64,000 bases of DNA, from the NCBI GenBank assembly GCA_028023455.1, contig JAQFVV010012536.1, forward strand, positions 1,260,001-1,324,000, in the 5' to 3' direction. The position numbers and the translations under genes are program-made. Source of the DNA: Epiperipatus broadwayi. Lineage: Eukaryota; Onychophora; Udeonychophora; Euonychophora; Peripatidae. Positions 23,350 to 34,135 of the stretch are shown here, piece by piece; position 1 is the first letter of the stretch; each line of letters begins with the position of its first letter. Under the pieces are notes generated by a model, which did not search any database, was not told the DNA's origin, and saw nothing but the letters and a program-made list of their open reading frames with translations.

Positions 23350-24560
23350 AAATAATGATGATGATTATGGTGGTGGTGGCAATGACATTTCCAGCCACAG
23401 TTTTATGCCTACCTCACAACACAAATATTTACCAAAATACTGTTACATATTCAAACTATGTTTTATGATTGAAATCCACCAGTGGTGATGATGATTAAAC
23501 TAATTTCACAAGACAATAATTAACTCTAAGAAATATATAAACTTCTTTTAATAAAAAAATTAAATTTTATTCTTGTTTAGTCATCAATATACAAATAGAA
23601 AAATTTACATAATTAAGAATAAAATTAATTACACTCAAATAATAATTATGATAATCAAAAATTACTCCCCCTCCCCTCTTAATGAAACATATTCAATTGT
23701 TAATATCATATAGCGTGATGCATGTTCATATCTCTAGCGGGTGAATAGAAGTTTCATATAAAAATATTTAATTTAATAAATAAACACTTGATGCACACAC
23801 ATATTCGCATATTGTATATAACAAATTTTATGCCTATAATCTTAAAAAAAATGATAATCGAGAAATAGGTAGAGAAAGTGGAATATTTTTAAAAAAGATG
23901 TGTTCCTAGTTATTCATCTCAATTTCCATTACTCTAGGTTGCTAATTACTTTAAAATCTATTCTCATTAGACCAACTTTCAACCCTCATTGATTTGTACA
24001 TTCATGCTCAGCACATATTCATGTAAGCATATATGTGTGTGCGTTACTTCCCATTATTAATAAATCTTGTGTTTAACCTTTATATATGATAATAATAACC
24101 TATTTTTTTCATGATACCTGAATTAATATATAATAAAAACATTTTAATAAAAAAAATACATATATAAATGGTTACATGTAATGGTAATCAAATACCACAT
24201 AATATATTGAAAAAGTCAATATTCATCATTATTGAAAAAAAAAAATCTTTCTAATAATTGATTCCTATTTTAATACTTTGGAGAGAGAGAAAAAGACAAA
24301 TGGATTTATTTTTTAAAAAAATTGTTAAGAGTCATTGAGAAAATAAAATAAAATTGATATTATCAGGCTCCTCTTCTATTTCCAAGGTAGAGACCACTTT
24401 AGTGAGTTTAATGAATTTCATTTTAAAGTCAGCTTGTTCAGGGTTAAAAATTTGAATTCAGCAACATACCATTGTTTAACATGCTTAGGTATGTCAATTA
24501 CAATGGTTTACTAGAAAAGCTCCATTTTAAGCTTAGGCTTGTGTTTCTTTCTGTTTTACT
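23350..24560. other. AT-rich DNA, no gene seen
   Basis: No recognisable coding or repeat feature apart from homopolymer runs. Confidence 0.5.
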
Positions 24561-24577
24561 ATGATGATCATGATGTT

Positions 24578-25069
24578 AAACTACTAAACATCACATGATT
24601 ACTATCTCATACTAGCACATAATTGTTATTAAACAAGGCAAAACTCTCCATACAGTAGTGCCACCCTGTGCCAACCAGAGTAATCAATGTATGCCAGAAG
24701 GCTTGTGCATAAAATCCCTATCTAGTGCCTACCCATCCAATATCCCCAGACTAGTTTCTGGCTTGTGGCCTATAACAGTGAGGAGATTTGGATCTTAGAG
24801 CACTGCATCTAGATCTTAGGATCTAATGCAACCCTCCAGCAGTTAAAAGATGGCTGCTGGAGGGTTGCATTAGATCCTAAGATCTAGATGCAGTGCTCTA
24901 AGATCCAAAGCTCCTCGCTGATGTAGGCCACAAGCCAGAAATTAGTCTGGGGATATTGGATGAGTAGGCACTAGATAGGGATTTTATGCACAAGCTTTCT
25001 GGCATCCATTGATAACTCTGGTTGGCACAGGGTGGCATTACAATATGAAGAGTTTTGCCTTGTTTAATA
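24578..25069. mobile_element. HH-B foldback, full palindromic copy with target-site duplication
   Basis: The whole 490-base element is close to a perfect palindrome. The left arm runs from ACATCACATGATTACTATC through CAAAACTCTCC and CTAGTTTCTGGCTTGTGGCC to GCAACCCTCCAGCAG; the right arm mirrors it, with only a few central bases (around 24845) unpaired. ATCATGATGTT at 24567-24577 and again at 25070-25080 forms an exact 11-base flanking duplication. The two arms differ by several substitutions, so the fold is not an assembly artefact of one strand. Both arms carry a hammerhead-like segment, each with a damaged core. The 63-codon minus frame here is chance. Confidence 0.8.
24909..24952 (+). ncRNA. 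Hammerhead-like module (HH-B), core A9 mutated
   Basis: CTCCTCG, CTGATGT, AGGC...GCCA with CACAA loop, GAAA, TTAGTC and TGGGGA follow in order. Relative to CTGANGA the last core base is T. Stem I still pairs for five of six positions. The opposite arm (about 24745-24790, minus strand) has CTGTTAT in place of the core. Confidence 0.4.
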
Positions 25070-25079
25070 ATCATGATGT

Positions 25080-25545
25080 TGTTACACAAACTGCATTTCT
25101 TTAAGGACCATTTTAGTATTGGAATGGTTTCTTCCTTTCTTCTTTTCTTTCTGCTCTGTACAAGGATATGTTAATAGAAAATGGATATTTTTCTGCTTTT
25201 AATATATTTTTGGCATTTTACATTGTGCTTGGCTGTAGTCCACCAATGGCATAGGTGAAGTCTGGAGATCAGTCATAGGATGCTATTTGTTAATTTCCTT
25301 TTCAGATTTAACTTTTCCGATGTGCATAGAATTCTTTGGATTGGTCGGTAGGACCATCCAACTAAATCTTTTCTACCCCTTCATACTGCTGTAGAATCCT
25401 TCAAAACATGCAAAATAATGATGCATTGGATCCAAAAAGCAATCAGACTTATTAATCCCCTAAATCTTCTTTTCAGACTATATATGTGCTGGCTTATTGA
25501 TGACATCACACACACTTATCCATTGAAACTCACTATATGTATTGC
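25080..25545. other. No gene seen
   Basis: Moderately GC-richer than the surroundings (around 25.24-25.4 kb) but without a long frame or a matched repeat. Confidence 0.4.
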
Positions 25546-25547
25546 CA

Positions 25548-25862
25548 TACACAGCAAACTAGAGTAATCAATGGATGCCAGAAAGCTTGTGCATAAAATC
25601 CCATCTAGTGCCTACTCATTCAATATCCCCAGACTAGTTTCTGGCTTGTGGCCTTCATCAGATGGGGATCTAATGCCTACTCATTCAATATCCCCAGACT
25701 AGTTTCTGGCTTATGGCCTTCATTAGATGGGGATTTTGTGCATGTCTTCTGGCATCCATTGGTTACTCTGGCTTGCTGTGTGTGGCAATACATATAGTGA
25801 GTTTTGCCTGTTTTAATAAGTTATAAGCAAACATTGGAAATGGTGATCATGTGGTTTTTATT
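25548..25862. repeat. HH-B repeat: forward, partial forward, inverted
   Basis: Forward copy at 25555-25668 (AGAGTAATCAATGGATGCC to CATCAGATGGGG), a truncated second forward copy at 25669-25735 (CTAATGCCTACTCATTC to ATTAGATGGGG), then an inverted end from GGATTTTGTGCATG to GTGATCATGTGG. On the minus strand both forward parts contain hammerhead segments: the first has intact CTGATGA and GAAACTAGTC, the second has CTAATGA. Confidence 0.75.
25630..25672 (-). ncRNA. Hammerhead-like module (HH-B), intact core
   Basis: CTGATGA, GGC...GCC stem II with CACAA loop, GAAA, self-complementary ACTAGT and cleavage-site C are all present. A·A flanks stem II at the core-proximal position and the stem I 5' strand is altered (CCCCAT), so folding is uncertain. 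Confidence 0.45.
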
Positions 25863-25869
25863 AGCTTAA

Positions 25870-27220
25870 AAATATACCTTACCAGTGCAACAGCGATATC
25901 AATCTCTTTGATCTTTATACTTTTTCAAAGTTTATTATTTGGTCTGGTCCACAATGATCTGCAATCTCTTTGATCTTTATCTTATTTTTTGGGTGCTCTA
26001 ATGTGATCAACAGTTCTTTTTTTAATTTTAAACTGGTTACCAATAAGTTTTTTTTTTCACTCCCAATTTTCTCATACTGAAGTTATCTTAACCCTTAGAG
26101 ACCTGAATGGCCATTTTGAATTTCCAGAAAAAATTACAGGACATACAATTTTAAAATTGACTTTATCTCTCTCAAGTTTTAACACTAGATTGAATTCTTT
26201 TTTAGAATTGAGTCTTTCTTAATCTTTTTAAAATTGATCATCTCTCTCTTTTTAACACCTTTAAATAAAAAGGATTGACCTTAAATAATATATAAAAAGA
26301 AAATATTTTTGCATAGAAAGTATGAAATTATTTAAAAACCTTTTTAATATATCTGTAAATGTTTAAATTGTAATGTTTGTACATACACACGCATATATTC
26401 ATATTCATTCATATATCCAATCATATCTGTAAAAACTTACCTGTTGAAAATAATCTAAATGATTTAAAAAGCTACAGATTATAAAGTACTAAAAGGTCAT
26501 AGAATAAATTAGTAATGATAAGTACAAAAAATATATTATTAGTAAAGAACAAAATTATAATTTATTAGATATAAGTTAAATATAGAAAGTTATTAAGTAG
26601 ACTTAAAAAATGATTTATAGAGTTTACAGTTACAGACAACTATTTATATGTGCTTAAAAACTTTAATTCTTAAGTATACATATTAATCTATTCAAATATA
26701 TATATATATATTGTCTCTTTCACTAATAAAATAAAATAAAATCAGTTGAATAGCGAAAAAAAAAATTTCTCCCACTTTCAGTCCGAGGTCTTCGGGGTTT
26801 GTAATGTAGGGTTTGAATGCAATACCCTACAATATATACATATGTAATAAGTAATTAATGGTTGCACTATAGAAAAATATATATAAGAATTGTAAAATGT
26901 TATATTACAATACTATAATATTAGATTGTACTGATAATTAAATGCAACTGTGTGCACTAATACTTGTGGACCTTATGCATTTTAATGATGGGAGACATTA
27001 AAATTTATCATGTAGCTCTTAAATTGAATTACTAAAATAAATTATTTAAGAGATTAATTCCAGTGATGGCAGTATTATTATTTGTTTGCAATATTTTGAT
27101 GACTAGTTAACCCAATATGTCTTTTTAGTTAGAGAAGTTAAGTGTATCCACATCAATACTTTATACATATTATGAAAAATATAAATGTAGTTGAATGTAC
27201 ATATGATGACTTTAGCTGGA
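25870..27220. other. AT-rich DNA, no gene seen
   Basis: The phrase CAATCTCTTTGATCTTTAT occurs twice (25900 and 25962), a small direct duplication. (AT)n near 26700. No coding sequence identified. Confidence 0.5.
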
Positions 27221-27224
27221 TACT

Positions 27225-27415
27225 TGAAATCTTAAACTGGATTGTTAGAGATTGTAAATACCTAGAAGAAGACCATATGTGAGATGGATGCATGAAATAA
27301 GGAAGTGTGCTGGAGTGATGTGAAAAGGGAGATTAAAGATGGGAAAAGATGGATTGAATTAGAGAATCTTCATCCTGCAGTAGATCGATAATGGTTGAAT
27401 ATAATGATAATGACT
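27225..27415 (+). pseudogene. Non-LTR retrotransposon 3' end fragment (10-kb family)
   Basis: Carries the terminal block found at 10.5 kb: AGAGATTGTAAATACC, then GTGAGATGGATGCATG, a GGAGTGATGTG block and TTCATCCTGCAGTAG, ending near ATAATGGTTGA. Multiple stops make it non-functional. Only the last 190 bases are present, a usual 5' truncation. Confidence 0.65.
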
Positions 27416-27419
27416 TTTA

Positions 27420-27880
27420 ATAAGGATAGAATAAAATGTATTAGACTAGGAGAAACAGTAACCATTAAAGATGATTAGGTATTGATATATTATCATTCAA
27501 CTTTAGTGGCGTATAGATATCACTGAATCGGTTTTCTGGTAGATGATTTAGATAAATTTAAAAATTTATACATTATATTTGTCATCTTCTAAGACTAAAA
27601 AAAATTATTTTAAATGTATTAAAACAATAAAATAATCAATTCTATATTTAATTATCGTAATCAAAAATTTGAGTGAAAGTAAAATTATTATTATTTATTT
27701 TATTGTAGGTATGTAGAAATATTTTTATTTAAAAAGTATCAATATAGTCTTAGCTAAAAAAAAATTAATAAAAAATATTAAAAACATAGACTCAGTATCT
27801 TTGGAAATGTGATTTTTTAATTACTCAGGGTTGAAAACTGCATTATATTATCAATGTTTGTTTTATATTTAGCTCATCGA
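27420..27880. other. AT-rich DNA, no gene seen
   Basis: No frame or repeat recognised. Confidence 0.5.
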
Positions 27881-27884
27881 TTTG

Positions 27885-28575
27885 ATAACTGAAATACAGG
27901 CTTATTATATACCTGTATCAATATATGTAATATATAGTGTATATGAGCACAGACTTTCACACCACCCACCACTCACCACTCTATCTCATATTACTGATAC
28001 ACTTGAACACATATATGTTGAAAAGTTAAATAATCACCAATAGCCGTATTTCATGCTAAACCAGCAATCATCAGTTGGTCCAAATTATCATCTCCACATA
28101 TATATGCAATAAATGCTCAGATATGTAGGAAGATAGCCAATCTTCATATTTTAATGGACAGGCTTCAATCCATTACACACTCCAACTCTTCAGCTATCTA
28201 TCCAATTGAAAATCTGATGATGGAACGCTCAAAGGCCACCCTGATGCTGAGATTCTTGTCACATCCATATTGATCTACAGTCAATCTGACCCCTCATGTA
28301 CATGACCTAATCCATTTAATACATATACAAGGGTTGGGCAGACTTCTCTACTATGTAATAACTGAATACAGGCTTATTATATACCTATATCAATATATGT
28401 AATATATAGGGTATATGAGCACAGACATTCACACCACCTACCACTCACCACTCTATCTCATATCACTTGAACACATATATGTCGAAAAGATAAATAATCA
28501 CCAATAAAGTGTATCAGTGATATGAGATAGAGTGGTAGGTGGTGCGAAAGTCTGTGCTCATATACCCTCATCGAT
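27885..28575. repeat. HH-C repeat: forward, partial forward, inverted
   Basis: The forward unit (about 27885-28365) runs from ACAGGCTTATTATATACCTG through CACAGACTTTCACACCACC, the hammerhead segment and AAATCTGATGATGG to CTATGTAATAACTG. A second forward unit starts at about 28366 and stops at 28506. It is followed by an inverted piece (28507-28570, GTGTATCAGTGATATGAG to GTGCTCATATACCC). The forward order and the position of the ribozyme resemble a pLTR of a Penelope-like element. Confidence 0.75.
28036..28081 (-). ncRNA. Hammerhead ribozyme-like module (HH-C)
   Basis: On the minus strand GGACCAA precedes an intact CTGATGA; its last five bases pair perfectly with TTGGT after the cleavage site. 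Stem II is TGCT...AGCA with a GGTTT loop and a flanking T·T. GAAA is intact. Stem III has changed from TACGTA to TACGGC, so it pairs poorly, and the cleavage-site base is A in an ATA-like context. Core motifs strongly indicate a former or weak ribozyme. Confidence 0.6.
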
Positions 28576-28734
28576 TTGATTAATTTAAATTAATCTGGAA
28601 TATTATTTTCAAGTTAATAATAGATACGTGTAATAAAATTTTATGGGGCAGTATTAGATGATTAGCCAGGCAGTAATAGATGAGCTGCGACTTGAAAAAA
28701 AAAAATCTTAAATATGTTTGTACTTCGAAAATAT

Positions 28735-28815
28735 TTCTATAGATAGCCTGACCCAGAATCGAATTCCAAGTCGCAATTATGGAAGGCAAATGTGCTAACT
28801 AACCCCTTTCCCCAC
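28735..28815 (-). repeat. tRNA-derived SINE-like sequence (family 3)
   Basis: Minus strand: TTAGTTAGCACATTTG (box A-like), a possible anticodon arm, then GGAATTCGATTCTGGG (box B-like) at tRNA spacing. The stems do not all close, so it is judged a SINE head rather than a tRNA gene. Confidence 0.4.
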
Positions 28816-28819
28816 AAAT

Positions 28820-29150
28820 ATGTTTACTAAATATTATACTTCCTACTTTGTTAAAATTAAGTGTGGGGATTAAATATATATATTAAATGTTTGTTTTTTT
28901 AAAAAAAATTACAATATTTCTTTAATTGTAGCAATTAGTTAAAAAACTTTTTTTAAAAAAAAAAAAGTTAATAAAAAAATAAGACTTCCTAATTCATTTA
29001 CTTTTCTAATAATATTACTTAATAATCTTCTAACTAAATAATTTAATAATGCTAATTTTGCGATAACCATTTTTTAAAAGAAAAAAAATTATTTATTTTT
29101 AAGAGATATAAAAATTATTATAAAATTTATTTTTATTCATAATATAATAC
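28820..29150. other. AT-rich low-complexity DNA
   Basis: Dominated by poly-A and poly-T runs. Nothing coding. Confidence 0.6.
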
Positions 29151-29154
29151 GATG

Positions 29155-29560
29155 CATTTTAGTTTTAACAATTACATCTTGCGAATGATCAATTAACGTT
29201 CCCCTTCCTGATATAGAGTTATACTACGCGATTATCAAATTGTCAGGCCTTTGAACGTGCACTTGACTATAACCACGTATGTTTTCATTATTATTCTGTT
29301 GACAATAGATTGAAGGCTAGAAATAAAGATTATTTGGCAGACGACACTATTTCAACCCTATTAAAAATTCGATCCGTTCATCTTATTAGCCTCGTTAACG
29401 TTATTAGCAGTGGAAAATCGTCATCTACACAAGCCCTCCACATGACTAATCAATCGGTAGTGCACCTTTATTATTTCTGGAAGTGTTTCGCGCAGTAAGA
29501 GCCCTATACAGCAGACGGACATTTGATAAAGTCAATCTGATAACAACTAATAAGTACAAA
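29155..29560. other. CpG-retaining unique sequence, possible conserved non-coding element
   Basis: A 400-base island with many CpGs (TACTACGCGATTATC, ACCACGTATG, CAGACGACAC, TTTCGCGCAG) and homeodomain-like TAATCAATC words. It matches nothing else in the window. The 62-codon plus frame is unremarkable, so a regulatory role is more likely than a coding one; both are inference. Confidence 0.3.
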
Positions 29561-29564
29561 ACCG

Positions 29565-30760
29565 TTTTTGAAGAAAGAAAATCTTCGTCTGCACTTGTAA
29601 TAGTTCCATCTACTTTATCAACTAATTGCTGTAAGAGTTATAATGGCTTATATTGCTAAAAGTTAATTCATGCTTAAATAAACTTTCCGTTATGTTTTGT
29701 GAAATTAATTATTAATGGCATTATGCTAAAATTTTTACGCAAAAAAAAAAATTATATCTCCAAAAAAAATAATACTGTGCTTTAAAATTCACATTAGTAA
29801 TAAATTATAATGTACAACATAGATTGATAGATATATAAACTGATTCATAATTAATCAAATAAATTACTTATGACTGAAAGATTTTCTGGATAAATATTGT
29901 ATACTGATATAAAATTCTATACAAACAATAAAATTTATTTTTTTCTTTAAAAAATATAAACTGTGTGTACGATATTTATATGGAGAATATTCAAATTGAT
30001 AAATTTCTATAGAATATGTATTAATCTTTAAGTGTGATTTAAAGTTTATATCTGATCTAGGGATAATCTCTAGTTTAATAAATGATTAATAATAATATTT
30101 AATATATGTACCTGAAGTGAGTAATACTAATGTTGTGAGTACGGAAAGTTTGACACTTATAAATCAAAGTGTTAAAAAAAATAAAGTTGCTATAAGGAAA
30201 ACGATTTATAAGTTACAGAAAACAATAGAAATCTTCATCGTATGACGTCATTTACATTAAGAAACAATCATGGATTGACCACCAGTTGAGTGTTGACTCT
30301 TTCCTAACCAATAGTGTAGGGCATATTATTAAAATGTTTGTTTTTTATTTTTTTATAGCCAGTTAACCTGAGGTCTTTATTCTCAAGCTAAAAAATAATT
30401 AGATACTCCCTACTGTTCGGTGATCATTCATTATTAGATATAATTGTCAAACTAACTCAGCCTGGATTTAAGCATCAATTCATGGTCATGGCAAAAAATT
30501 AACTAATCACTAGACCATATACAAAATATAATATAGTAATGAAAAATATGAGTACAAAAAATCTCACACAAGAATACTGATTAAAATACTAGTTGTTCAA
30601 AATGAATAAATGAGACTTTTCACTATACTTCTCATCAAAAAAAAAAATGTCCAGGGAATGATGGTATTATAAAGACAAGAAAGAAAGAAAGAAAGTATAC
30701 ATATTTAAAGAAAAATGAAGAAAATAAAACATTTTTAAATGATATAATCAAATATTAACT
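29565..30760. other. AT-rich DNA with a fragment related to the 47.7-kb array
   Basis: 30060-30160 (GGATAATCTCTAGTTTAAT to GGAAAGTTTGACA) resembles the outer part of the tandem units at 47.67 and 48.02 kb, without the ribozyme. Around 30.35-30.53 kb a very degenerate tRNA-like stretch may be another SINE. No gene. Confidence 0.4.
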
Positions 30761-30891
30761 AAAACACAGGTTTATTTATACCTGTGTCTATATATACATG
30801 TAGCACAGACTTTCACACAACCCACCACTCTCCACTCCATCTAATAACACTGATACACTTAAACACATATATGTTGAAAAGATAAATAATC

Positions 30892-30937
30892 ACCAATATA
30901 CGTATTTCATGCTAAACCAGCAATCATCAGTTAGTCC
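30892..30937 (-). ncRNA. Hammerhead ribozyme, intact core (HH-C)
   Basis: Type I hammerhead on the minus strand. GGACTAA lies before CTGATGA and pairs with TTGGT after the cleavage site (A-T, A-T, T·G, C-G, A-T). Stem II is TGCT/AGCA with GGTTT loop and a T·T next to the core. GAAA is intact. Stem III is TACGTA extended by flanking A and T, an eight-base self-complementary sequence, which could also dimerise two RNA molecules. The predicted cleavage follows the A before TTGG. Best complete example of this family in the window. Confidence 0.7.
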
Positions 30938-31647
30938 AGATTATCATCTCCCACCCATATATATACTATAAGTGCTCAGATATATATTAAGATAGACAAT
31001 CCTCATACTTTAATGGACAGGCTTCAATCTACTCCACACTCCAACTCTTCAACCATCCATCCAATCGAAAATCTGATGATGGAATGCTCAAAGGCCACCC
31101 TGAGGCCTAGATTCTTGTCACACCCATGTTGACCTAAGGTCAATCTGCATGTACAGGACATTATCCATTAAATACATATGCAAGGATGGGCAGACATCTC
31201 TATAATGTAATAGCTGAAACACAGGCTTATTTATACCTGTGTCTATATATATATATATGTAATATGTAGGGTATGAGCACAGACTTTCATTATGACTCAC
31301 CACTCTCCACTCCATCTAATAACACTGATACACTTAAACACATATATGTTGAAAAGATAAATAATCACCAATATACATATTTCATGCTAAAACCAGCAAT
31401 CATATGTATTTAATGGATTATGTCCTGTACATGTGGTGTTCAGATTGACCTTAGGTCAACATGGGTGTGACAAGAATCTCGGCCTCAGGGTGGCCTTTGA
31501 GCATTCCATCATCAGATTTTCGATTGGATGGACGGTTGAAGAGTTGGACTGTGGAGTAGATTGAAGCCTGTCCATTAAAGTATGAAGATTGTCTATCTTA
31601 ATATATATCTGAGCACTTATAGTATATATGTGTGGAGATGATAATCT

Positions 31648-31694
31648 GGACCAACTGATGATTGCTGGTTTAGCATGAATTACGTATATTGGTG
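31648..31694 (+). ncRNA. Hammerhead-like module (HH-C), GAAA changed to GAAT
   Basis: GGACCAA, CTGATGA, TGCT...AGCA, TACGTA and TTGGTGAT are all present in order and stem I pairs perfectly over five bases. The single core change is A15.1 to T, which would break the first pair of stem III. This is the copy inverted relative to the one at 30892. Confidence 0.55.
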
Positions 31695-31808
31695 ATTATT
31701 TATCTTTTCAAAAATATATGTGGTTAAGTGTATCAGTGTTATTAGATGGAGTGGAGAATGGTGGGTCGTGTGAAAGTCTGTGCGCATACCGTATATATAA
31801 TCAAATAT

Positions 31809-32476
31809 TGTAAAATATGTATTTATATTAAAATTAAACGCATATACGAAAGTGACTTGTCATAAAATATTTCTTTTAAAAGACAATTTAAATTTCTAAT
31901 ATTTTAATTATAGACGTCTTAATTAGTTGTTGTCTGATTTGGCTTAAAATGCAATTAAGTGAACCAAACTAATTAAGCAGATAACAAAAAGAATTTATTT
32001 AGCAAAACACCAATTTAATTAAATTCCATCTTAATTTATAAACTAGTATACTACAGAAAACAAAAGAAATGAAACAGATAAAAGGGGGTGGTTGGAAAGG
32101 CTACCAGAGAGAGAAAGAGAACAGAGTGCATTCAGTGAATTTTTGGAGAGAATCTGTCACAAAGGAACAGCATGGGAATTGTGAATCACCGTACTTTGAG
32201 GAAGAAGCGAATTAAGACATAGAAACTATATGTTTGATTATAGTGTGAGTATTCGTTATTGTAGTACATAGTGTACTTTTATAATACAGCTCAGCAGGAA
32301 TCAGAACTGTTTTAACTTGTATAGGTCAATCTCTTGTCATGCCCTAACTTAGAACAGTTGAAAACTTTATCCAAACTATAAACTAGTTAGTGAATTAAAC
32401 TACTTTGTGAGTTGAACTCTAAACTAGTTGATGAATTAATATTTGTGTGCTGTATTTGATGAGTCAATACACAGCA
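31809..32476 (+). repeat. 5' LTR
   Basis: 668-base terminal repeat with TG...CA ends, shared with the copy at 34136. Promoter signals cannot be pinned with certainty. It contains a pyrimidine-poor AGATAAAAGGGGG word that might overlap a TATA-like site, and ends TGAGTCAATACACAGCA. Confidence 0.88.
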
Positions 32477-32479
32477 ACC

Positions 32480-32495
32480 TGGCACAGTCAAATTA
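32480..32495 (+). promoter_or_regulatory. Candidate primer binding site
   Basis: TGGCACAGTCAAATT begins four bases after the 5' LTR. TGG matches the complement of a tRNA CCA end. The tRNA partner was not identified. Confidence 0.45.
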
Positions 32496-32539
32496 GTCTA
32501 ACCTAAAACTATAGTGAATAATTAACAATTAATTATAAA

Positions 32540-33420
32540 ATGTCGGTTTTCGGACAAAGCTCTATTGGAGAGTTCAACATGGATAACATGGCCAATTGTC
32601 CAATATATCAGTTGCAAATTAAAAATTTCTTCATTCTAACTGGGATTGAAGACAACAAGTGCAAAGTAGCCACTCTCCTATGTTTCTCCAGGAAAAAAAA
32701 TATTGAAATCACCAATAAATTATATAAAAATCCTGTAGATGTGAATGTACCATTCAAGGAATTAATCCAGAGGCTAAACCAATTTTTTAGCCCTCGCCCA
32801 TCCCACCACATGGCATGCCTACAGTTAAGAAATTGAAAACAACTAAATAATGAAACAATCAAACAGTATGATTTAGCACTCAAGGAGCTAGTGAAAGATT
32901 GTGTTTACAGTGATTTTGTAGAAGAAATATTACTAGATCAGCTTTTATGGGGAAGGTATGACTACAGGCTCAGACAGCAGCTGTTAACAGAGGTAGACCT
33001 AACCTACAAAAGCACTATAAAAAAGGAATAGCTTATGAGCTAATTCTAGAACAGGCATAGGCCTTCAGATCAAAAGATCAAATTAATGAGCAAGTTTTCA
33101 AAACTGATAAAGAAGAAATGTTTGTTTCAATGGGAACCCCAGAGAAATGACAGAATTAAATATTACTGCTGTGGGAAAACAGGCCACATAGCTAAAGACT
33201 GAAAATGAAAACAAGAAATGTATTTCAAATGTGGAACTAAGGGCCATGTTGCATGTACATGTAGACAATCACCAGAAAGAGATCAACATAGAAAATATAA
33301 TCCAGGCACAAATGGTAGAATGTATAGTATCAACTATATATCAACTAAGGGGCAAAGCGTAGGACCATTTCACAAGGACAAATAGAGGTCACTAAACTAT
33401 AGGAATTGGAGTCAAGGAAC
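32540..33420 (+). pseudogene. gag-like protein, broken
   Basis: The start ATG at 32540 follows the LTR leader. The first 98 codons read MDNMANCPIYQLQIKNFF and then a Lys/Asn-rich segment with a FKELIQRLNQFFSP motif, similar in position to retrotransposon capsid. A stop at 32834 interrupts an otherwise continuous frame with ETIKQYDLALKELV and DQLLWGRYDYRLRQQLL, the usual LxxGLxxxxIRxxLL-type capsid end. Two nucleocapsid knuckles follow (CCGKTGHIAKD then CGTKGHVACTC). In each the first Cys codon is now Tyr, and the first knuckle's last Cys is a stop. The protein would package element RNA in particles; this copy cannot. Confidence 0.75.
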
Positions 33421-33427
33421 CAAAAAT

Positions 33428-34099
33428 TAGCTACCATGCTTGAGAGAAAGACGCAATCTGAGCTACAACTCAACCTACAGATACAAGAACTGAAAATTTG
33501 TAATTTCAAATTACAAAATCAACTTGGAAGAGGAATGGAAGAATTTTAAACAGAAATCAGCTGAACTTGAAGAATGCCAAGGAATATTGAAAACTACTAG
33601 ACAACAAATAACAGAACTAAAACATAGTATAACCAATACAACCACTTTCAGTCGACAATACGAAAAGATGACTAAAGAACTATTAAAAGAAATGGACAAA
33701 TTAAAACTTGATGCTCATAAATTAAATAAATTAAAAGAAGAACTTGAGCAATAAAATTCAGAACTTAGTGAAAAATTAGAAACCAAGCTTTCCGAATGTC
33801 AGAGTTTTGAAAGACAGAATGAAGTTTTTAAAAGTAAACTCGCAATGTCAGAATTACCCGAACAGGTAGAGAGTTGGCACGTGTATGGAATCGATCTACA
33901 AGAAAAGATGGCCAAAAGTAAAATTGAAATAGACGCTTACAAATATTTTTCAGAAAAATGGCAATCTTTAGACAAGAAGCTGCCAGACACAAAAACTGAA
34001 GAAGGAAAAACCCAGAGTTTCTCCAAGTGGGAGAAAAAATTACTCAAAGCAGCGAGGGAAAAGAAGAGTTTATTTAATGTTCAAGATTACATCAATTAA
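33428..34099 (+). pseudogene. Coiled-coil region downstream of gag, broken
   Basis: Where pol would be expected, the reading frame encodes Leu/Glu/Lys-rich heptad-like sequence. Examples are ERKTQSELQLNLQIQEL, a frameshift near 33530, then CQGILKTTRQQITELKHS, MTKELLKEMDKLKLDAHKL, a stop at 33752, and SELSEKLETKLSECQSFE. It ends in KWEKKLLKAAREKKSLF and a stop at 34097. No catalytic motif of any retroelement enzyme was found. It may be an extended gag C-terminus, or a host-derived coiled-coil segment captured by the element; the sequence alone does not decide. Confidence 0.6.
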
Positions 34100-34120
34100 T
34101 CAGAAAAATGCATTTTCTGA

Positions 34121-34135
34121 AGTAAGGGGAGGTAT
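34121..34135 (+). promoter_or_regulatory. Candidate polypurine tract
   Basis: AGTAAGGGGAGGTAT ends directly at the 3' LTR, the place where plus-strand DNA synthesis is primed. Confidence 0.6.

Larger units (their letters stand above)
30765..31800. repeat. HH-C repeat cluster: forward, partial forward, inverted
   Basis: A forward unit (30765-31215) is followed by a second forward unit (31216-31400) that is cut within its hammerhead segment. An inverted unit (31401-31800) mirrors the first from AATGGATTATGTCCTGTACA to GAAAGTCTGTGCGCAT. The repeated phrases ACAGACTTTCACAC, TTAATGGACAGGCTTCAATC and AAAATCTGATGATGG are nearly identical between units, so the cluster is young. It ends just before the LTR element at 31809. 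Confidence 0.8.

Noticed and set aside
30243-30250. TGACGTCA, a cAMP-response-element-like palindrome
   Set aside because: A single 8-base match with no promoter or exon nearby; expected by chance a few times per large genomic interval.
32608-32883. 91-codon minus-strand frame
   Set aside because: Antisense shadow of the gag region, whose plus-strand reading carries the recognisable motifs.
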